A stretch of DNA of 33,367 nucleotides, from NCBI GenBank assembly GCA_003265895.1, contig QFBS01000016.1:1-33367 (forward strand), written 5' to 3'. Position 1 is the stretch's first letter. Each line of letters opens with the position of its first letter. The notes beneath the pieces are model-generated. The model was not told where the DNA came from and made no database searches. It saw only the letters and a list, made by a program, of their open reading frames with translations. Shown in pieces: positions 17,014-25,900 of the stretch. The stretch is from Candidatus Marinamargulisbacteria bacterium SCGC AG-410-N11 (GTDB lineage: Bacteria; Margulisbacteria; Marinamargulisbacteria; GCA-2716485; AG-410-N11). Position numbers and translations under genes: made by a program.

Positions 17014-17781
17014 TTAAGTCGTTGAATTATGAAGAATTGTGGTTCCTATAAAATTATTATTAGTAATATCTATTAGGATATTTTCCTTTCGGCCGTTAGC
17101 TATAATTGTTGTAATTTTATGATCAGATGCTTTTTTTGCTGCTATTATTTTGCTTTTCATTCCACCTTTACTTGTTTTGGAAGAGGGTCCTTCTGAATTA
17201 TTCAATATTTTATTGTTTATGTCTTTAATAGTAGTAAGAAGCTTAGCATTTTTATGTTTATGTGGGTTCTTGTCATATACACCGTTTATATCGGATAAAA
17301 TAATAAACTTTGAAGCTTTAACCAAAATAGCTACTTCACTAGATAGTTCATCATTATCTCCAAATTGAATTTCTTCGGTTGATACACTATCATTTTCATT
17401 GATAATAGGAATAATATTTTGGGCGACTAATTTTTTTATAGTATTTAGGATATTGTTTTTTCGTTTAGGGTCATGTAATCCGTCTTTTGTAACTAGTATT
17501 TGTCCTATTTGGTAGCTAAATGGATTGAAAAAAAGAGAATATTCTTTCATTAGTAAGATCTGGCCAATGGCTGCGGCTGCTTGTTTTTCAGGAATGGAGT
17601 TAGCTTTTATATTCATATATTCGGAACCGCATGTAATAGCGCCGGAAGATACAACGATTATTTTGTAATCTTTTTTAAGAGTAGCAATTTGATTACAAAG
17701 GTTTCTTAGATTATTTAAATCTAATTTACCTTTGGGTGTTGTAAGAATATTTGTGCCTATTTTTATTACAATTGTTTCCAT
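17014..17781 (-). CDS. proB: Glutamate 5-kinase, short form without PUA domain
   Basis: A 255-residue amino-acid kinase that phosphorylates glutamate, the first step of proline synthesis. KIGTNIL at the N-terminus, VSSGAI, the INENDSVS and FGDNDELSS blocks, LSDINGVYDKNP and KGGMKSKI near the end are all in order. The protein stops after the kinase fold and lacks the C-terminal PUA domain of the longer (about 370-residue) enzymes. It is the last gene of the leftward rplU-rpmA-obg-proB group and converges with the JAMM gene over 10 bases. A TAAAAT box sits 6 bases upstream of its ATG, so it may also have its own promoter. proA is not in the window. Confidence 0.95.
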   Translation of the reverse strand: METIVIKIGTNILTTPKGKLDLNNLRNLCNQIATLKKDYKIIVVSSGAITCGSEYMNIKANSIPEKQAAAAIGQILLMKEYSLFFNPFSYQIGQILVTKDGLHDPKRKNNILNTIKKLVAQNIIPIINENDSVSTEEIQFGDNDELSSEVAILVKASKFIILSDINGVYDKNPHKHKNAKLLTTIKDINNKILNNSEGPSSKTSKGGMKSKIIAAKKASDHKITTIIANGRKENILIDITNNNFIGTTILHNSTT

Positions 17782-17787
17782 AATAAT

Positions 17788-17793
17788 ATTTTA
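17788..17793 (-). promoter_or_regulatory. Candidate -10 box of proB at leaderless spacing
   Basis: On the minus strand TAAAAT ends 6 bases before the proB ATG (17779-17781). A poor -35 candidate, TTTAAA, lies 17 bases further upstream across the end of obg. There is no Shine-Dalgarno sequence for proB. This is the third case of the same arrangement in the window. Confidence 0.35.
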
Positions 17794-17811
17794 AACTTAA
17801 ATTTTATATAT

Positions 17812-18798
17812 TTAAATGAGAATTTTTTTTATATGTTCAACTAAAGATGTTATACCCTTTTTATTGAATGATGAAATTGAAATTGTTTGTAAGTTATTTT
17901 TTAAAAATAGTTCGGATGTTTTATTAATATGATCATTATTATAAAGGTCACTCTTTGTAAGTAATATTAATTTCTTTTTTTGAGAAATATTTGATAGCTT
18001 ATAATTTTCTATTTCCTTTGTGATTGTTGTATATTCTAAAAAAGTGTCTTTAATATTTTCTTGAATAGTAACTAAATGCAGAATGTATTTGGTACGGTCA
18101 ATATGTCTTAAAAAATCTTGACCTAATCCTTTTCCCTTTGAAGCTCCTTCTATTATTCCAGGGATATCTGCAATAATGACTTCTTTATAGTTAAGGTTTA
18201 ATGTTCCTAAATTTGGAAATAATGTTGTAAATGGGTAATTATTTATTTTAGGGTTTGAGTTGGTTAATACTTTAAGTAATGTTGATTTTCCTGCATTAGG
18301 TGCTCCAACTAATCCAATTTCTGCAATTAATTTTAATTCAAGAATTAATTCTAAAGCGGATGTTTTTTCTCCTTTTTTTGCATGAAAGGGGGCTCTATTA
18401 ACTGATGTCGCTAATTTAGAATTACCATGACCTCCTTTACCACCTTTTGCAGCTATATATTTTTGATGATTTTGATTTAGATCGACAATTAAGGTTTTAT
18501 TCGAATCATAAATTTGAGTACCAACAGGTACTTTTATTATTGTATCTTTTCCATTAAGGCCTGTTTTATTTTTACTTTTACCGTCTTCGCCGTTTTTAGC
18601 TTGGTATTTCTTTTTTAACTTTAGGTCCATTAGAGACTGGAGGTTATGATTTGTTTCGAATACTATATTTCCGCCTATACCTCCATCACCCCCGTCAGGA
18701 CCACCTTTAGGTATATATTTTTCACGTCTAAAGCTAACAAGTCCATTTCCTCCTGAACCTGATTGAACAGTTATTTGAACCTTGTCGACAAACTTCAT
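17812..18798 (-). CDS. obg: GTPase Obg (CgtA)
   Basis: A 328-residue GTPase needed for large-subunit ribosome assembly. Residues 1-158 are the glycine-rich Obg domain (KGGPDGGDGGIGG and KGGKGGHGN stretches). The G domain follows: GAPNAGKS at 165-172 (G1), TTLFPNLG (G2 region), DIPG at 211-214 (G3) and TKSD near 283 (G4). The chain ends after the G domain, so the optional C-terminal OCT domain is absent. It lies between rpmA (27 bases) and proB (30 bases), the common rplU-rpmA-obg order. No ribosome site is visible upstream of its ATG. Confidence 0.97.
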   Translation of the reverse strand: MKFVDKVQITVQSGSGGNGLVSFRREKYIPKGGPDGGDGGIGGNIVFETNHNLQSLMDLKLKKKYQAKNGEDGKSKNKTGLNGKDTIIKVPVGTQIYDSNKTLIVDLNQNHQKYIAAKGGKGGHGNSKLATSVNRAPFHAKKGEKTSALELILELKLIAEIGLVGAPNAGKSTLLKVLTNSNPKINNYPFTTLFPNLGTLNLNYKEVIIADIPGIIEGASKGKGLGQDFLRHIDRTKYILHLVTIQENIKDTFLEYTTITKEIENYKLSNISQKKKLILLTKSDLYNNDHINKTSELFLKNNLQTISISSFNKKGITSLVEHIKKILI

Positions 18799-18825
18799 TT
18801 TAGTAGAGTATTGAGATGTTTCGAA

Positions 18826-19074
18826 TTAGTAGACAGAAACTTGTTGTTTACCTTTTTTGACGAATTCAAATTTAACTTTTCCGTCAATTAATGAAAATAT
18901 TGTGTGATCTTTACCCATACCAACATTGTTTCCAGCTAAAAACTTCGTTCCTCTTTGTCTGATAATGATATTTCCTTTAATAACGTTTTGGTCACCGAAA
19001 AGTTTTACACCTAATCGTTTTGATTCGCTATCTCGACCGTTTTTAGTACTTCCTTTTCCTTTTTTATGTGCCAT
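18826..19074 (-). CDS. rpmA: 50S ribosomal protein bL27
   Basis: An 82-residue ribosomal protein whose N-terminal tail reaches the peptidyl transferase centre. [22 protein letters not shown] is conserved from the first residue. The N-terminus is the mature form with no cleavable extension of the kind seen in many Firmicutes. GGAGT-type ribosome site AAAGGAG lies 6-7 bases upstream on the minus strand. It is second in the rplU-led group. Confidence 0.98.
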   Translation of the reverse strand: MAHKKGKGSTKNGRDSESKRLGVKLFGDQNVIKGNIIIRQRGTKFLAGNNVGMGKDHTIFSLIDGKVKFEFVKKGKQQVSVY

Positions 19075-19104
19075 GAAAGACTCCTTTATTATTTTGAGAT
19101 TAGG

Positions 19105-19413
19105 TTAAATTTTTGTAATCTTAACCTTGGTTATATTTTGACGATGTCCTTGTTTTTTTTGATAACCTGTTTTGTTTTTAAATTTAAATACTATTTTTTT
19201 TGAATCTTTAAATTGTTCAATAATTGAAGCTGTAACTGTTGCGTTTTCAATATATGGAGATCCTATCGTTGTTGTTTTATCATGTTTTAGAAGTACTTTA
19301 TCAAATTTTATTTCAGTATTAACTTCTTGAGTCAATTTTTCAATGTTGATTATACTGTTTTCGTATATTTTATATTGCTTTCCACCGGTTTCAATAACTG
19401 CGAATTTTTTCAT
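19105..19413 (-). CDS. rplU: 50S ribosomal protein bL21
   Basis: A 102-residue 23S rRNA-binding protein of the large subunit. I place the start at the ATG 19411-19413 (MKKFAVIETGGKQYKI), which is the conserved L21 N-terminus and has GAGAGGA 11 bases upstream. A longer frame from 19458 would read through the leader hairpin. The C-terminal KNKTGYQKKQGHRQ block is diagnostic. It heads the minus-strand group and is preceded by a leader of about 95 bases and a recognisable promoter. Confidence 0.97.
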   Translation of the reverse strand: MKKFAVIETGGKQYKIYENSIINIEKLTQEVNTEIKFDKVLLKHDKTTTIGSPYIENATVTASIIEQFKDSKKIVFKFKNKTGYQKKQGHRQNITKVKITKI

Positions 19414-19438
19414 TTTGTTTTGTCCTCTCTGAAATTCA

Positions 19439-19466
19439 AAACTATTGTATAATGACAAAATAGTTT
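19439..19466 (-). promoter_or_regulatory. Hairpin in the rplU leader
   Basis: On the minus strand the RNA can pair AAACTA with TAGTTT and, after a two-base bulge, TTGT with ACAA around a CATTAT loop. The hairpin lies just upstream of the rplU ribosome site. It could be a translational operator for L21 or a simple leader structure. It does not have the run of U that a terminator needs. Confidence 0.4.
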
Positions 19467-19514
19467 AACTTTAAATATTGAAAAAAAATATAAAATTCTT
19501 TAATCAAACTCTGT

Positions 19515-19544
19515 AATATACACTGATATTTTATATTAAGTCAA
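19515..19544 (-). promoter_or_regulatory. Promoter of the rplU-rpmA-obg-proB group
   Basis: On the minus strand TTGACT (19544-19539), an 18-base spacer and TATATT (19520-19515) form a good sigma-70-type promoter. Expected transcription start is near 19508, giving a leader of about 95 bases before rplU. Confidence 0.6.
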
Positions 19545-19582
19545 TTACTTTTTTATATTGCTAAATGTTTTTTGCTTTATTA

Positions 19583-19611
19583 TTGACAGAATTATATTTT
19601 ATTGATATTTT
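19583..19611 (+). promoter_or_regulatory. Promoter of the tRNA-Trp/secE/nusG group
   Basis: A perfect TTGACA (19583-19588) is followed after 17 bases by TATTTT (19606-19611), about 50 bases upstream of the mature tRNA 5' end. A second candidate, TTGATT (19619-19624) with TAATAT (19643-19648) after 18 bases, lies closer. The whole stretch 19545-19660 is AT-rich promoter DNA between divergent units. Confidence 0.5.
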
Positions 19612-19662
19612 TAAATGCTTGATTTTATTATTTATTTAATTTTAATATTAGATATGTGATAA

Positions 19663-19739
19663 AGGCCTGTAGCTCGAATTGGTAGAGCGTCGGTCTCCAA
19701 AACCGAATGTTGTCGGTTCGAATCCGGCCAGGCCTGCCA
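19663..19739 (+). tRNA. trnW: tRNA-Trp (anticodon CCA)
   Basis: A complete cloverleaf of 77 bases including an encoded CCA end. The acceptor arm AGGCCTG (19663-19669) pairs perfectly with CAGGCCT (19729-19735). The D stem is GCTC/GAGC and the anticodon stem TCGGT/ACCGA, with loop CTCCAAA holding CCA at 19697-19699. The variable loop has 5 bases. The T stem is GTCGG/CCGGC with one G-T pair and loop TTCGAAT. The discriminator base is G, as usual for tRNA-Trp. It sits directly upstream of secE, a classic bacterial position, and is probably cut from a common transcript. Confidence 0.98.
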
Positions 19740-19761
19740 AAAATAATTAAAAAGGTAACTT

Positions 19762-20010
19762 ATGGCATCAGTAAAATCTGTGGGGGATCAAAAACAAAAT
19801 AAATCAAAGCAATGGGCTGATCGGAGACCAGATATGATAGAAGGTATAAAGTCAGAATTAAATAAGATAGATTGGCCAACTAGAGAGGTTGTTATAAAAG
19901 CCTCAGTTATGATTGTTGTAATAATGGTTTTAATAACGTTATTTGTTGTATTGAGTGATACAGGAATAAATTCCATATTTGATTTGATTAGGTTGCAGTT
20001 GGGTCGTTAA
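19762..20010 (+). CDS. secE: Preprotein translocase subunit SecE
   Basis: An 82-residue single-pass membrane protein that clamps SecY in the protein-export channel. It has the short bacterial form: a polar N-terminus, the conserved amphipathic segment KSELNKIDWPTREVV, then one membrane helix at about residues 45-65 (ASVMIVVIMVLITLFVVL). AAAGG lies 8 bases before the ATG. It stands 22 bases after tRNA-Trp and 42 before nusG, the standard order. Confidence 0.96.
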   Translation: MASVKSVGDQKQNKSKQWADRRPDMIEGIKSELNKIDWPTREVVIKASVMIVVIMVLITLFVVLSDTGINSIFDLIRLQLGR

Positions 20011-20052
20011 TAATGTGGAGTGATTTATTATTAGGATATGTAAGGATGTATA

Positions 20053-20727
20053 ATGAAAAATAATGAAAAGAGTATTGAAGAGCCAGTTGTGTCAGATTTA
20101 GAGTCTCCTGAATCTGAAGAGGTATTGTCTGATGAGGTTGTTGTTGGGCAGTCTGAGGATTCTTCTGATCAAGATGGTGAGAATTCTATTTCTGATGAAG
20201 GTTTAGATTGGTATATAGTACAGTGTTATTCAGGTCAGGAGTATAAGGTTCAGTTAAGAATAGAGCAGATGGTTGAAGAGAAGAAATGGGAAAAGAAAAT
20301 TGTTAGAGTTTTAGTTCCGGAAGAAGATACTATTGAAATTAAAGAAACAAAAAGGGTAGAGCGACGTGTTAAGGTATATCCTGGTTATGTTTTTTTGCAG
20401 ATGGCAAATGATGTAAGTGTATTTTTTGATATTAGGAAGTTACCAGGAGTTTCTAAGTTTATTGGTCCAAAAAATAACCCTACTCCAGTAACAGAGCAAG
20501 ATATATTGAAAGTTCTTAGAAAAATGGGTGATAAAACTAAAAAGGTTGATGTTCAGTTTAGTGTGGGTGAGGTAATTAAGATAATAGCTGGTCCATTTAG
20601 GGGTTACTCAGGTCCTATTGCTGATATTAATAATGAAAGAGGGAAGGTAAAGGCGATGATATTGATATTTGGTCGAGAGACTCCAGTGGAATTGGAATTT
20701 GATCAGGTTGAAACAGTAATAAAATAA
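20053..20727 (+). CDS. nusG: Transcription factor NusG with acidic N-terminal extension
   Basis: A 224-residue elongation factor that binds RNA polymerase and couples it to Rho or the ribosome. The NGN domain begins only at residue 52 ([12 protein letters not shown]) and runs through [10 protein letters not shown] to about 165. A C-terminal KOW domain follows ([14 protein letters not shown]). The first 51 residues are an extra acidic tail with about 18 Asp and Glu and almost no hydrophobic residues beyond Val, probably disordered. Acidic NusG tails occur in several phyla, so this is unusual but not unique. The ATG has AAGGAT upstream. Confidence 0.96.
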   Translation: MKNNEKSIEEPVVSDLESPESEEVLSDEVVVGQSEDSSDQDGENSISDEGLDWYIVQCYSGQEYKVQLRIEQMVEEKKWEKKIVRVLVPEEDTIEIKETKRVERRVKVYPGYVFLQMANDVSVFFDIRKLPGVSKFIGPKNNPTPVTEQDILKVLRKMGDKTKKVDVQFSVGEVIKIIAGPFRGYSGPIADINNERGKVKAMILIFGRETPVELEFDQVETVIK

Positions 20728-20746
20728 AGAGCTAAAGGAAAAGGTT

Positions 20747-21178
20747 ATGGCAAAAGTAAAAAAAGTAAAAGCGTTAATAAAATTACAGATTGCAGCTGGT
20801 AAGGCTACCCCTGCGCCACCAATTGGTCCTGCTTTGGGTCAGCATGGTGTAGCTATTATGGATTTTTGTAAAGCATATAATGATAAAACTAAAGGTAAAG
20901 GTGATACTGTAGTACCTGTTGAGATAACAGTTTATGAGGATCGAAGTTTTGATTTTGTTTTGAAGACACCTCCAGTTTCTGTTTTGATTTTAAAGGCTCT
21001 GGGATTGAAGAGTGGGTCCTCAACTCCTAATCTGCAAACAGTTGGAGTATTGACAAAGAAGCAAGTAGACGAAATAATTGATATAAAAATGCCAGATCTT
21101 AATGCTGTGGATCGTGATGGTGCGTATCGTATTATAGAGGGCAGTGCTAAGAGTATGGGAGTGAGGATTAAAGGATGA
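20747..21178 (+). CDS. rplK: 50S ribosomal protein uL11
   Basis: A 143-residue protein of the GTPase-associated centre that binds 23S rRNA helices 43-44. [21 protein letters not shown] is the conserved proline-rich N-terminal domain. The C-terminal RNA-binding half has [19 protein letters not shown] and a [12 protein letters not shown] end. A GGA-type ribosome site lies upstream. Its TGA overlaps the rplA ATG by 4 bases, so the two are translationally coupled, as in the L11 operon. Confidence 0.98.
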   Translation: MAKVKKVKALIKLQIAAGKATPAPPIGPALGQHGVAIMDFCKAYNDKTKGKGDTVVPVEITVYEDRSFDFVLKTPPVSVLILKALGLKSGSSTPNLQTVGVLTKKQVDEIIDIKMPDLNAVDRDGAYRIIEGSAKSMGVRIKG

Positions 21179-21870
21179 AGCATAGTAAGAGATATAGAGA
21201 GTTGGTTAAAGATTTAGATAAAGATCAGCTGCGTGAGCCAAAGGACGCAATTGATGTTGTGAAATCAATGGCTAAGGCTAAATTTGATGAGACAATTGAT
21301 GTTGTTTTTAATTTAGGTATAGATCCTAGACATGCTGATCAGCAATTAAGAGGGACTCTTGAATTGCCTAATGGAACTGGTAAGGATGTTAAGGTTGTTG
21401 TGGTAACACAGTCAGATAAGCATGAAGAGGCAAAGAAAGCCGGTGCAGACTTTGTTGGTGAGGATGATATTATTGAAAAGATTCAAGGTGGTTGGTTTGA
21501 TTTCGATAAATTGATAGCAACTCCGAATGTGATGAGTAAGATAGGTAAGTTAGGGCGAGTTCTTGGATCTAAAGGTTTAATGCCTAACCCGAAAAGTGGT
21601 ACTGTTTCAAATGATATTAGTGCTGCAGTGAGTGCTTTTAAGAAGGGGCGAGTTGGGTATCGGAATGATAAATATGGGAATATTCATATTATTATTGGTA
21701 AGGCAAGTTTTGATGCTGACAAACTTTATGAGAATTTTATTTCTGTTTATGATACATTGCTAAAGGCGAAACCCTCTAAGGCAAAAGGTGTTTATATGAA
21801 AAATATAGGCATTAGTGCTTCTATGAGCCCGGGGGTTTTGGTGGAGCCGGTTAAGCAAAAATGGAATTAA
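21175..21870 (+). CDS. rplA: 50S ribosomal protein uL1
   Basis: A 231-residue protein of the mobile L1 stalk at the ribosomal E site, and in many bacteria the translational repressor of the rplKA mRNA. Full length with [11 protein letters not shown], the [11 protein letters not shown] signature near residue 138 and a [10 protein letters not shown] block. I saw no obvious L1-binding mimic in the short leader between nusG and rplK. Coupled to rplK by a 4-base overlap. Confidence 0.98.
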   Translation: MKHSKRYRELVKDLDKDQLREPKDAIDVVKSMAKAKFDETIDVVFNLGIDPRHADQQLRGTLELPNGTGKDVKVVVVTQSDKHEEAKKAGADFVGEDDIIEKIQGGWFDFDKLIATPNVMSKIGKLGRVLGSKGLMPNPKSGTVSNDISAAVSAFKKGRVGYRNDKYGNIHIIIGKASFDADKLYENFISVYDTLLKAKPSKAKGVYMKNIGISASMSPGVLVEPVKQKWN

Positions 21871-21892
21871 AGTTTATGGAGGTGAATAGATA

Positions 21893-22432
21893 ATGGTTAC
21901 TGCTAAAAAGAGTATTTCTGAAGAGAAGAAGCAGATAGTATCTAATTTAGAGTCTTTGGTTGACAATAAAGGTGCTCACTTATTTCTAAATTATAGGGGA
22001 TTGAACGTACAGGAAATGACTGATCTTCGATCGCGGTTAAGATCTGCAGATGAAGATGTTCAGGCAGGTATATATAAGAATAAGTTAACAAAGATTGCTT
22101 TTGATAATAAAGAAATAGAATATCCAGGGTCTTTGTTGAAAGAGCCTAGCTTGATTGTTAGTGTTGGTGGAGATATATGTAAGGTTAGTAAGATTTGTGT
22201 TACTTATAGTAAGGAAAATAAATCTTTGCTTATTAAGGGAGGGATTCATAGAGGTGCTTATATTGGAGGCGATGTTGTTGAGCAACTTTCTAAACTACCT
22301 AGTAGAGATGAATTGGTTGCTAAGACAGTTATGTTAATTAAAGGGCCTATTAACTCATTTGTAATGACCGTTAAAAACCCATTAAATAAATTAATATATG
22401 CTTTAAAAGCAATAGAAGAAACAAAAAAATAA
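21893..22432 (+). CDS. rplJ: 50S ribosomal protein uL10
   Basis: A 179-residue protein that anchors L7/L12 dimers to form the ribosomal stalk. The N-terminal RNA-binding domain (FLNYRGLNVQEMTDLRSRLR, then a VQAGIYKNKLTKIA block) is clear. The C-terminal helix that carries L12 dimers is present (NPLNKLIYALKAIEE). A strong GGAGGTGA ribosome site precedes the ATG. Only 22 bases separate it from rplA, so the long L10 leader seen in many bacteria is not present in the gap. Confidence 0.97.
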   Translation: MVTAKKSISEEKKQIVSNLESLVDNKGAHLFLNYRGLNVQEMTDLRSRLRSADEDVQAGIYKNKLTKIAFDNKEIEYPGSLLKEPSLIVSVGGDICKVSKICVTYSKENKSLLIKGGIHRGAYIGGDVVEQLSKLPSRDELVAKTVMLIKGPINSFVMTVKNPLNKLIYALKAIEETKK

Positions 22433-22447
22433 ACGGAGGTAATAATT

Positions 22448-22873
22448 ATGTCAGAAGAAACAACAGTGGTTGAAGAGAAAGCTGTGAATTTGTCGAAGGA
22501 ATCTAAGGCAATTATGGACAATATTGAAAAAATGTCAGTATTGGAATTATCTGAATTAGTAAAGGCTTTAGAGGATAAGTTTGGAGTAGTTGCTGCACCT
22601 GTTGTAGGCGCGGTAGCGGCTGGGCCTGCTGGGGATGACGGAGCTGGTGCTGCGGATGCTGGAGCAACTGTAAGTGTTATATTAGCTGATTGTGGAGATA
22701 AAAAGATACAGGTTCTTAAAGCTGTGAGAGAGATAACAGGATTAGGATTGAAAGAAGCAAAAGGATTGGTAGATTCAGCACCTGCGCCTGTTAAAGAAGA
22801 TATTGAGAAGGATGAAGCAGAAACTATTAAGAAAGCACTTGAAGAGCAAGGGGCTAAGGTAGAAATTAAATAA
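22448..22873 (+). CDS. rplL: 50S ribosomal protein bL12 (L7/L12), N-terminally extended
   Basis: A 141-residue stalk protein that recruits translation factors. The dimerisation domain ([20 protein letters not shown]) starts at about residue 28, leaving an extra charged N-terminal segment of some 20 residues compared with the usual 120-128 residue protein. An Ala/Gly hinge and the C-terminal domain ([20 protein letters not shown]) follow. GGAGG lies 8 bases before the ATG. The gene is followed by a strong hairpin and then rpoB. Confidence 0.98.
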   Translation: MSEETTVVEEKAVNLSKESKAIMDNIEKMSVLELSELVKALEDKFGVVAAPVVGAVAAGPAGDDGAGAADAGATVSVILADCGDKKIQVLKAVREITGLGLKEAKGLVDSAPAPVKEDIEKDEAETIKKALEEQGAKVEIK

Positions 22874-22915
22874 AATTTTGTTTGGTTTTAATCAAAATAA
22901 GTAAGAGTATTAATG

Positions 22916-22948
22916 AAGCCTGTTATAACGGAAATTTATAACAGGCTT
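22916..22948 (+). terminator. Hairpin between rplL and rpoB (attenuator or processing site)
   Basis: AAGCCTGTTATAA (22916-22928) pairs perfectly with TTATAACAGGCTT (22936-22948) around a 7-base loop, followed by AATTTATTTT. The T run is interrupted, so it may be a partial terminator that lowers rpoBC expression relative to rplJL, or an RNase III site. Both arrangements are known at this junction in other bacteria. Confidence 0.75.
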
Positions 22949-22976
22949 AATTTATTTTAATAATTAGGAGAATCAA

Positions 22977-25900
22977 GTGACTGTATTGAAGGCAAGAAAT
23001 AGGGAGTTATTGCACTCATCATCTTCGACAAATCAAATTATTGATCCGGATGATTTAGTAGCGATTCAAAAAGATTCATTTAAACGTTTCTTAGAGGATG
23101 GAATTAAAGAAGAGTTATTAAATATATCACCTATAGTAGCGTATGGTGGAAAATTTGAGTTGGAGTTTTTGCCTGATTATAGATTTGAGGATCCTGAATT
23201 TTCTTTTGAAGAATGTTTACATCGTGAAATTACATATGCAAGATCATTGAGAGTGCCGGTAAGGTTAATTAATAAAGAGACTGGTGAAGTTGTTGAGCAA
23301 GAAGTGTTTATGAGTGATATCCCTCAGATGTCAGAAAATGGTACTTTCTTGATTAATGGTGCTGAAAGAGTAGTTATAAGTCAGTTTGTAAGATCTCCTG
23401 GAGTTTATTATAGAAAGAAGCAGGGGTTGGTTCCAGGTGTTAAATTATGGGCTTCAACAATTATTCCTAGTCGTGGAGCATGGTTAGAATTTGAATCTGA
23501 TAAAGATGGATTGCTACTAGCGAATATAAATAAATTAAAAAAAGTACCTATTACAATGTTTTTAGGATCGTTAGGTTTTTCAAATGATGATATGATTGAA
23601 ACATTTGGAGATTGCCATAGTATTAGAGCTTCTATCGATAAGCATCCAATAGAGAGTACAGAGCAAAGTTTAGTAGATTTATATAAAAAATTAAAACCAG
23701 GAGACCCTGTTACTGAAGAAGGTGCGAAGCAATTATTAACAAATCTATTTTTTGAAGAAGGAAAATATGATTTAGGTAAAGTTGGGCGTTATAGAGTTAA
23801 TAAGCGTTTAGAAATTAATGTAGATGAAAATACTGTTGCTTTAACTATGGAGGATGTTAATGCAACTGTAAAGATGTTATTGAAGATAATGTCTGGTAAT
23901 GGATTTATTGATGATATAGATCATTTAGGAAATAGGCGTATTAGAAGTGTTGGTGAACAATTGCAAGTTCAGTTTAGAGTTGGTTTATCTAGACTAGAGC
24001 GTTTAGTTCGTGAACAAATGGCGATAAAGGCTGGTGGAGAAAAAGTAGCTCCTCAAGCTCTTATAAATATAAGACCATTAGTAGCGGTTATGAGGGAGTT
24101 TTTTGGGAGTTCCCAGTTGTCTCAATTTATGGATCAGACAAACCCATTAGCAGAAATTGCTCACAAAAGACGATTAAGTGCTTTAGGGCCTGGTGGATTA
24201 ACAAAAGAGCGAGCAGGTTATGAAGTGCGTGATATACACCCTTCGCATTATGGTCGAGTTTGTCCAATTGAGACTCCTGAAGGTCCTAACTCTGGATTAA
24301 TTGGACCACTAGCTGCTTTTGCAAAAGTTAATAAGTTTGGATTTATAGAGACTCCTTATTTTAAGGTCGATTCTAAAGTAGTGTCAGATGAAGTAGTTTA
24401 CTTAACTGCAGATTTTGAAGATAATTACTATATAGCTCCATGGGATGCACCTAAGCAAGATGGTAAGTTTAAAAATAAATTAGTTATTGCTAGGTATCAA
24501 AGACAATTTCATTTGGTACCTGCTGAAAAAATTCAATATATTGGAATTTCACCTAAACAATTGGTTGGAGTTTCTTGTGGTTTAATACCATTTTTAGAGC
24601 ATAATGATGCTAATCGTGCACTGATGGGTGCAAATATGCAACGGCAGGCAGTTCCTTTAGTTAGTCCTGACGCTCCCTTTGTAGGTACTGGATTAGAGAG
24701 AATTATTGCTAGAGATTCTAGTGGTATTTTATTGGCTGAGGATGATGGTGTCGTTACTAACGTAACTTCAGATGAGGTTTTAATTAAATCTGCTAAAAAA
24801 GAATATGTTTATTTACTAAAAAAATATCAAAGGTCTAATCAAAATACGACTAAAAATCAAAAACCTATTGTTAAGATTGGTCAAAAAGTAAAAAAAGGTC
24901 AGGTATTAGCGGATGGTTCTGGGATGAATAATGGTGAAATGTCATTAGGACGGAACTGTTTAGTAGCATTTTTACCTTGGGAAGGATATAACTTTGAAGA
25001 TGCAATTGTAGTATCTGAACGATTAGTAAAAGATGATGTTTTTACTTCAATACATATTCATAAATATGAAGTTGAAGTAAGAAGTACAAAATTAGGACCT
25101 GAAGAAATTACATCGGAAATTCCAAATGTTTCTGAGGAAGTTATACGGAATTTAGATGAGAATGGAATTGTAGCTCCGGGAGCATTAGTTAAGGCAGGAG
25201 ATGTTTTAGTTGGTAAGGTTACTCCTAAAGGTGAATCAGAGCCGCCTGCTGAGGAAAAATTATTGAGAGCCATCTTTGGTGATAAAGCTAGAGATATGAG
25301 AGATACATCTTTAAGGGTTTCATCTGGTGAATTTGGTAAGGTAATTGGTGTTAGGGTATTTACTAGAGAATCTAATGATACTCTTCCTCCAGGAGTTAAT
25401 TGTATTGTTAGAGTTTATGTTGCTCAAATGAGAAAGTTGTCTACTGGAGATAAGATGGCCGGTCGTCATGGTAACAAGGGTGTAATTTCTACTATACTAC
25501 CGGAAGAAGATATGCCATTTTTACCAAATGGTATTCCTATTGATATTATTTTGAATCCTTTAGGTGTACCTTCTAGGATGAATGTTGGGCAATTATTTGA
25601 AACATTGCTTGGATTAGCATCAAATGTATTGGGTGTTAATTATGAAGTTCAGTTATTTGATGAAGTATTTGAAGATAACGCATCTGTAAATAAAGTTGAA
25701 GAAAAGTTATTAGCTGCGTCTAAACATGAAGGTTGGGAATGGGTTAATAAAACTGGAAAGGCTATATTAAGAGATGGTCGAACAGGAGAACCGCTAGAAA
25801 GAGAAGTTAGTGTTGGTTATATGTATATGTTGAAGTTAATTCATTTAGTGGAAGACAAGATACATGCAAGATCAACGGGACCTTATTCATTGGTTACTCA

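Noticed and set aside
19414..19458. Longer L21 reading from 19458
   Set aside because: It would translate the leader hairpin and ribosome site; conserved L21 starts at MKKFAVIETGGKQ.
21871..21892. L10 leader upstream of rplJ
   Set aside because: The gap is only 22 bases, too short for that structured element.
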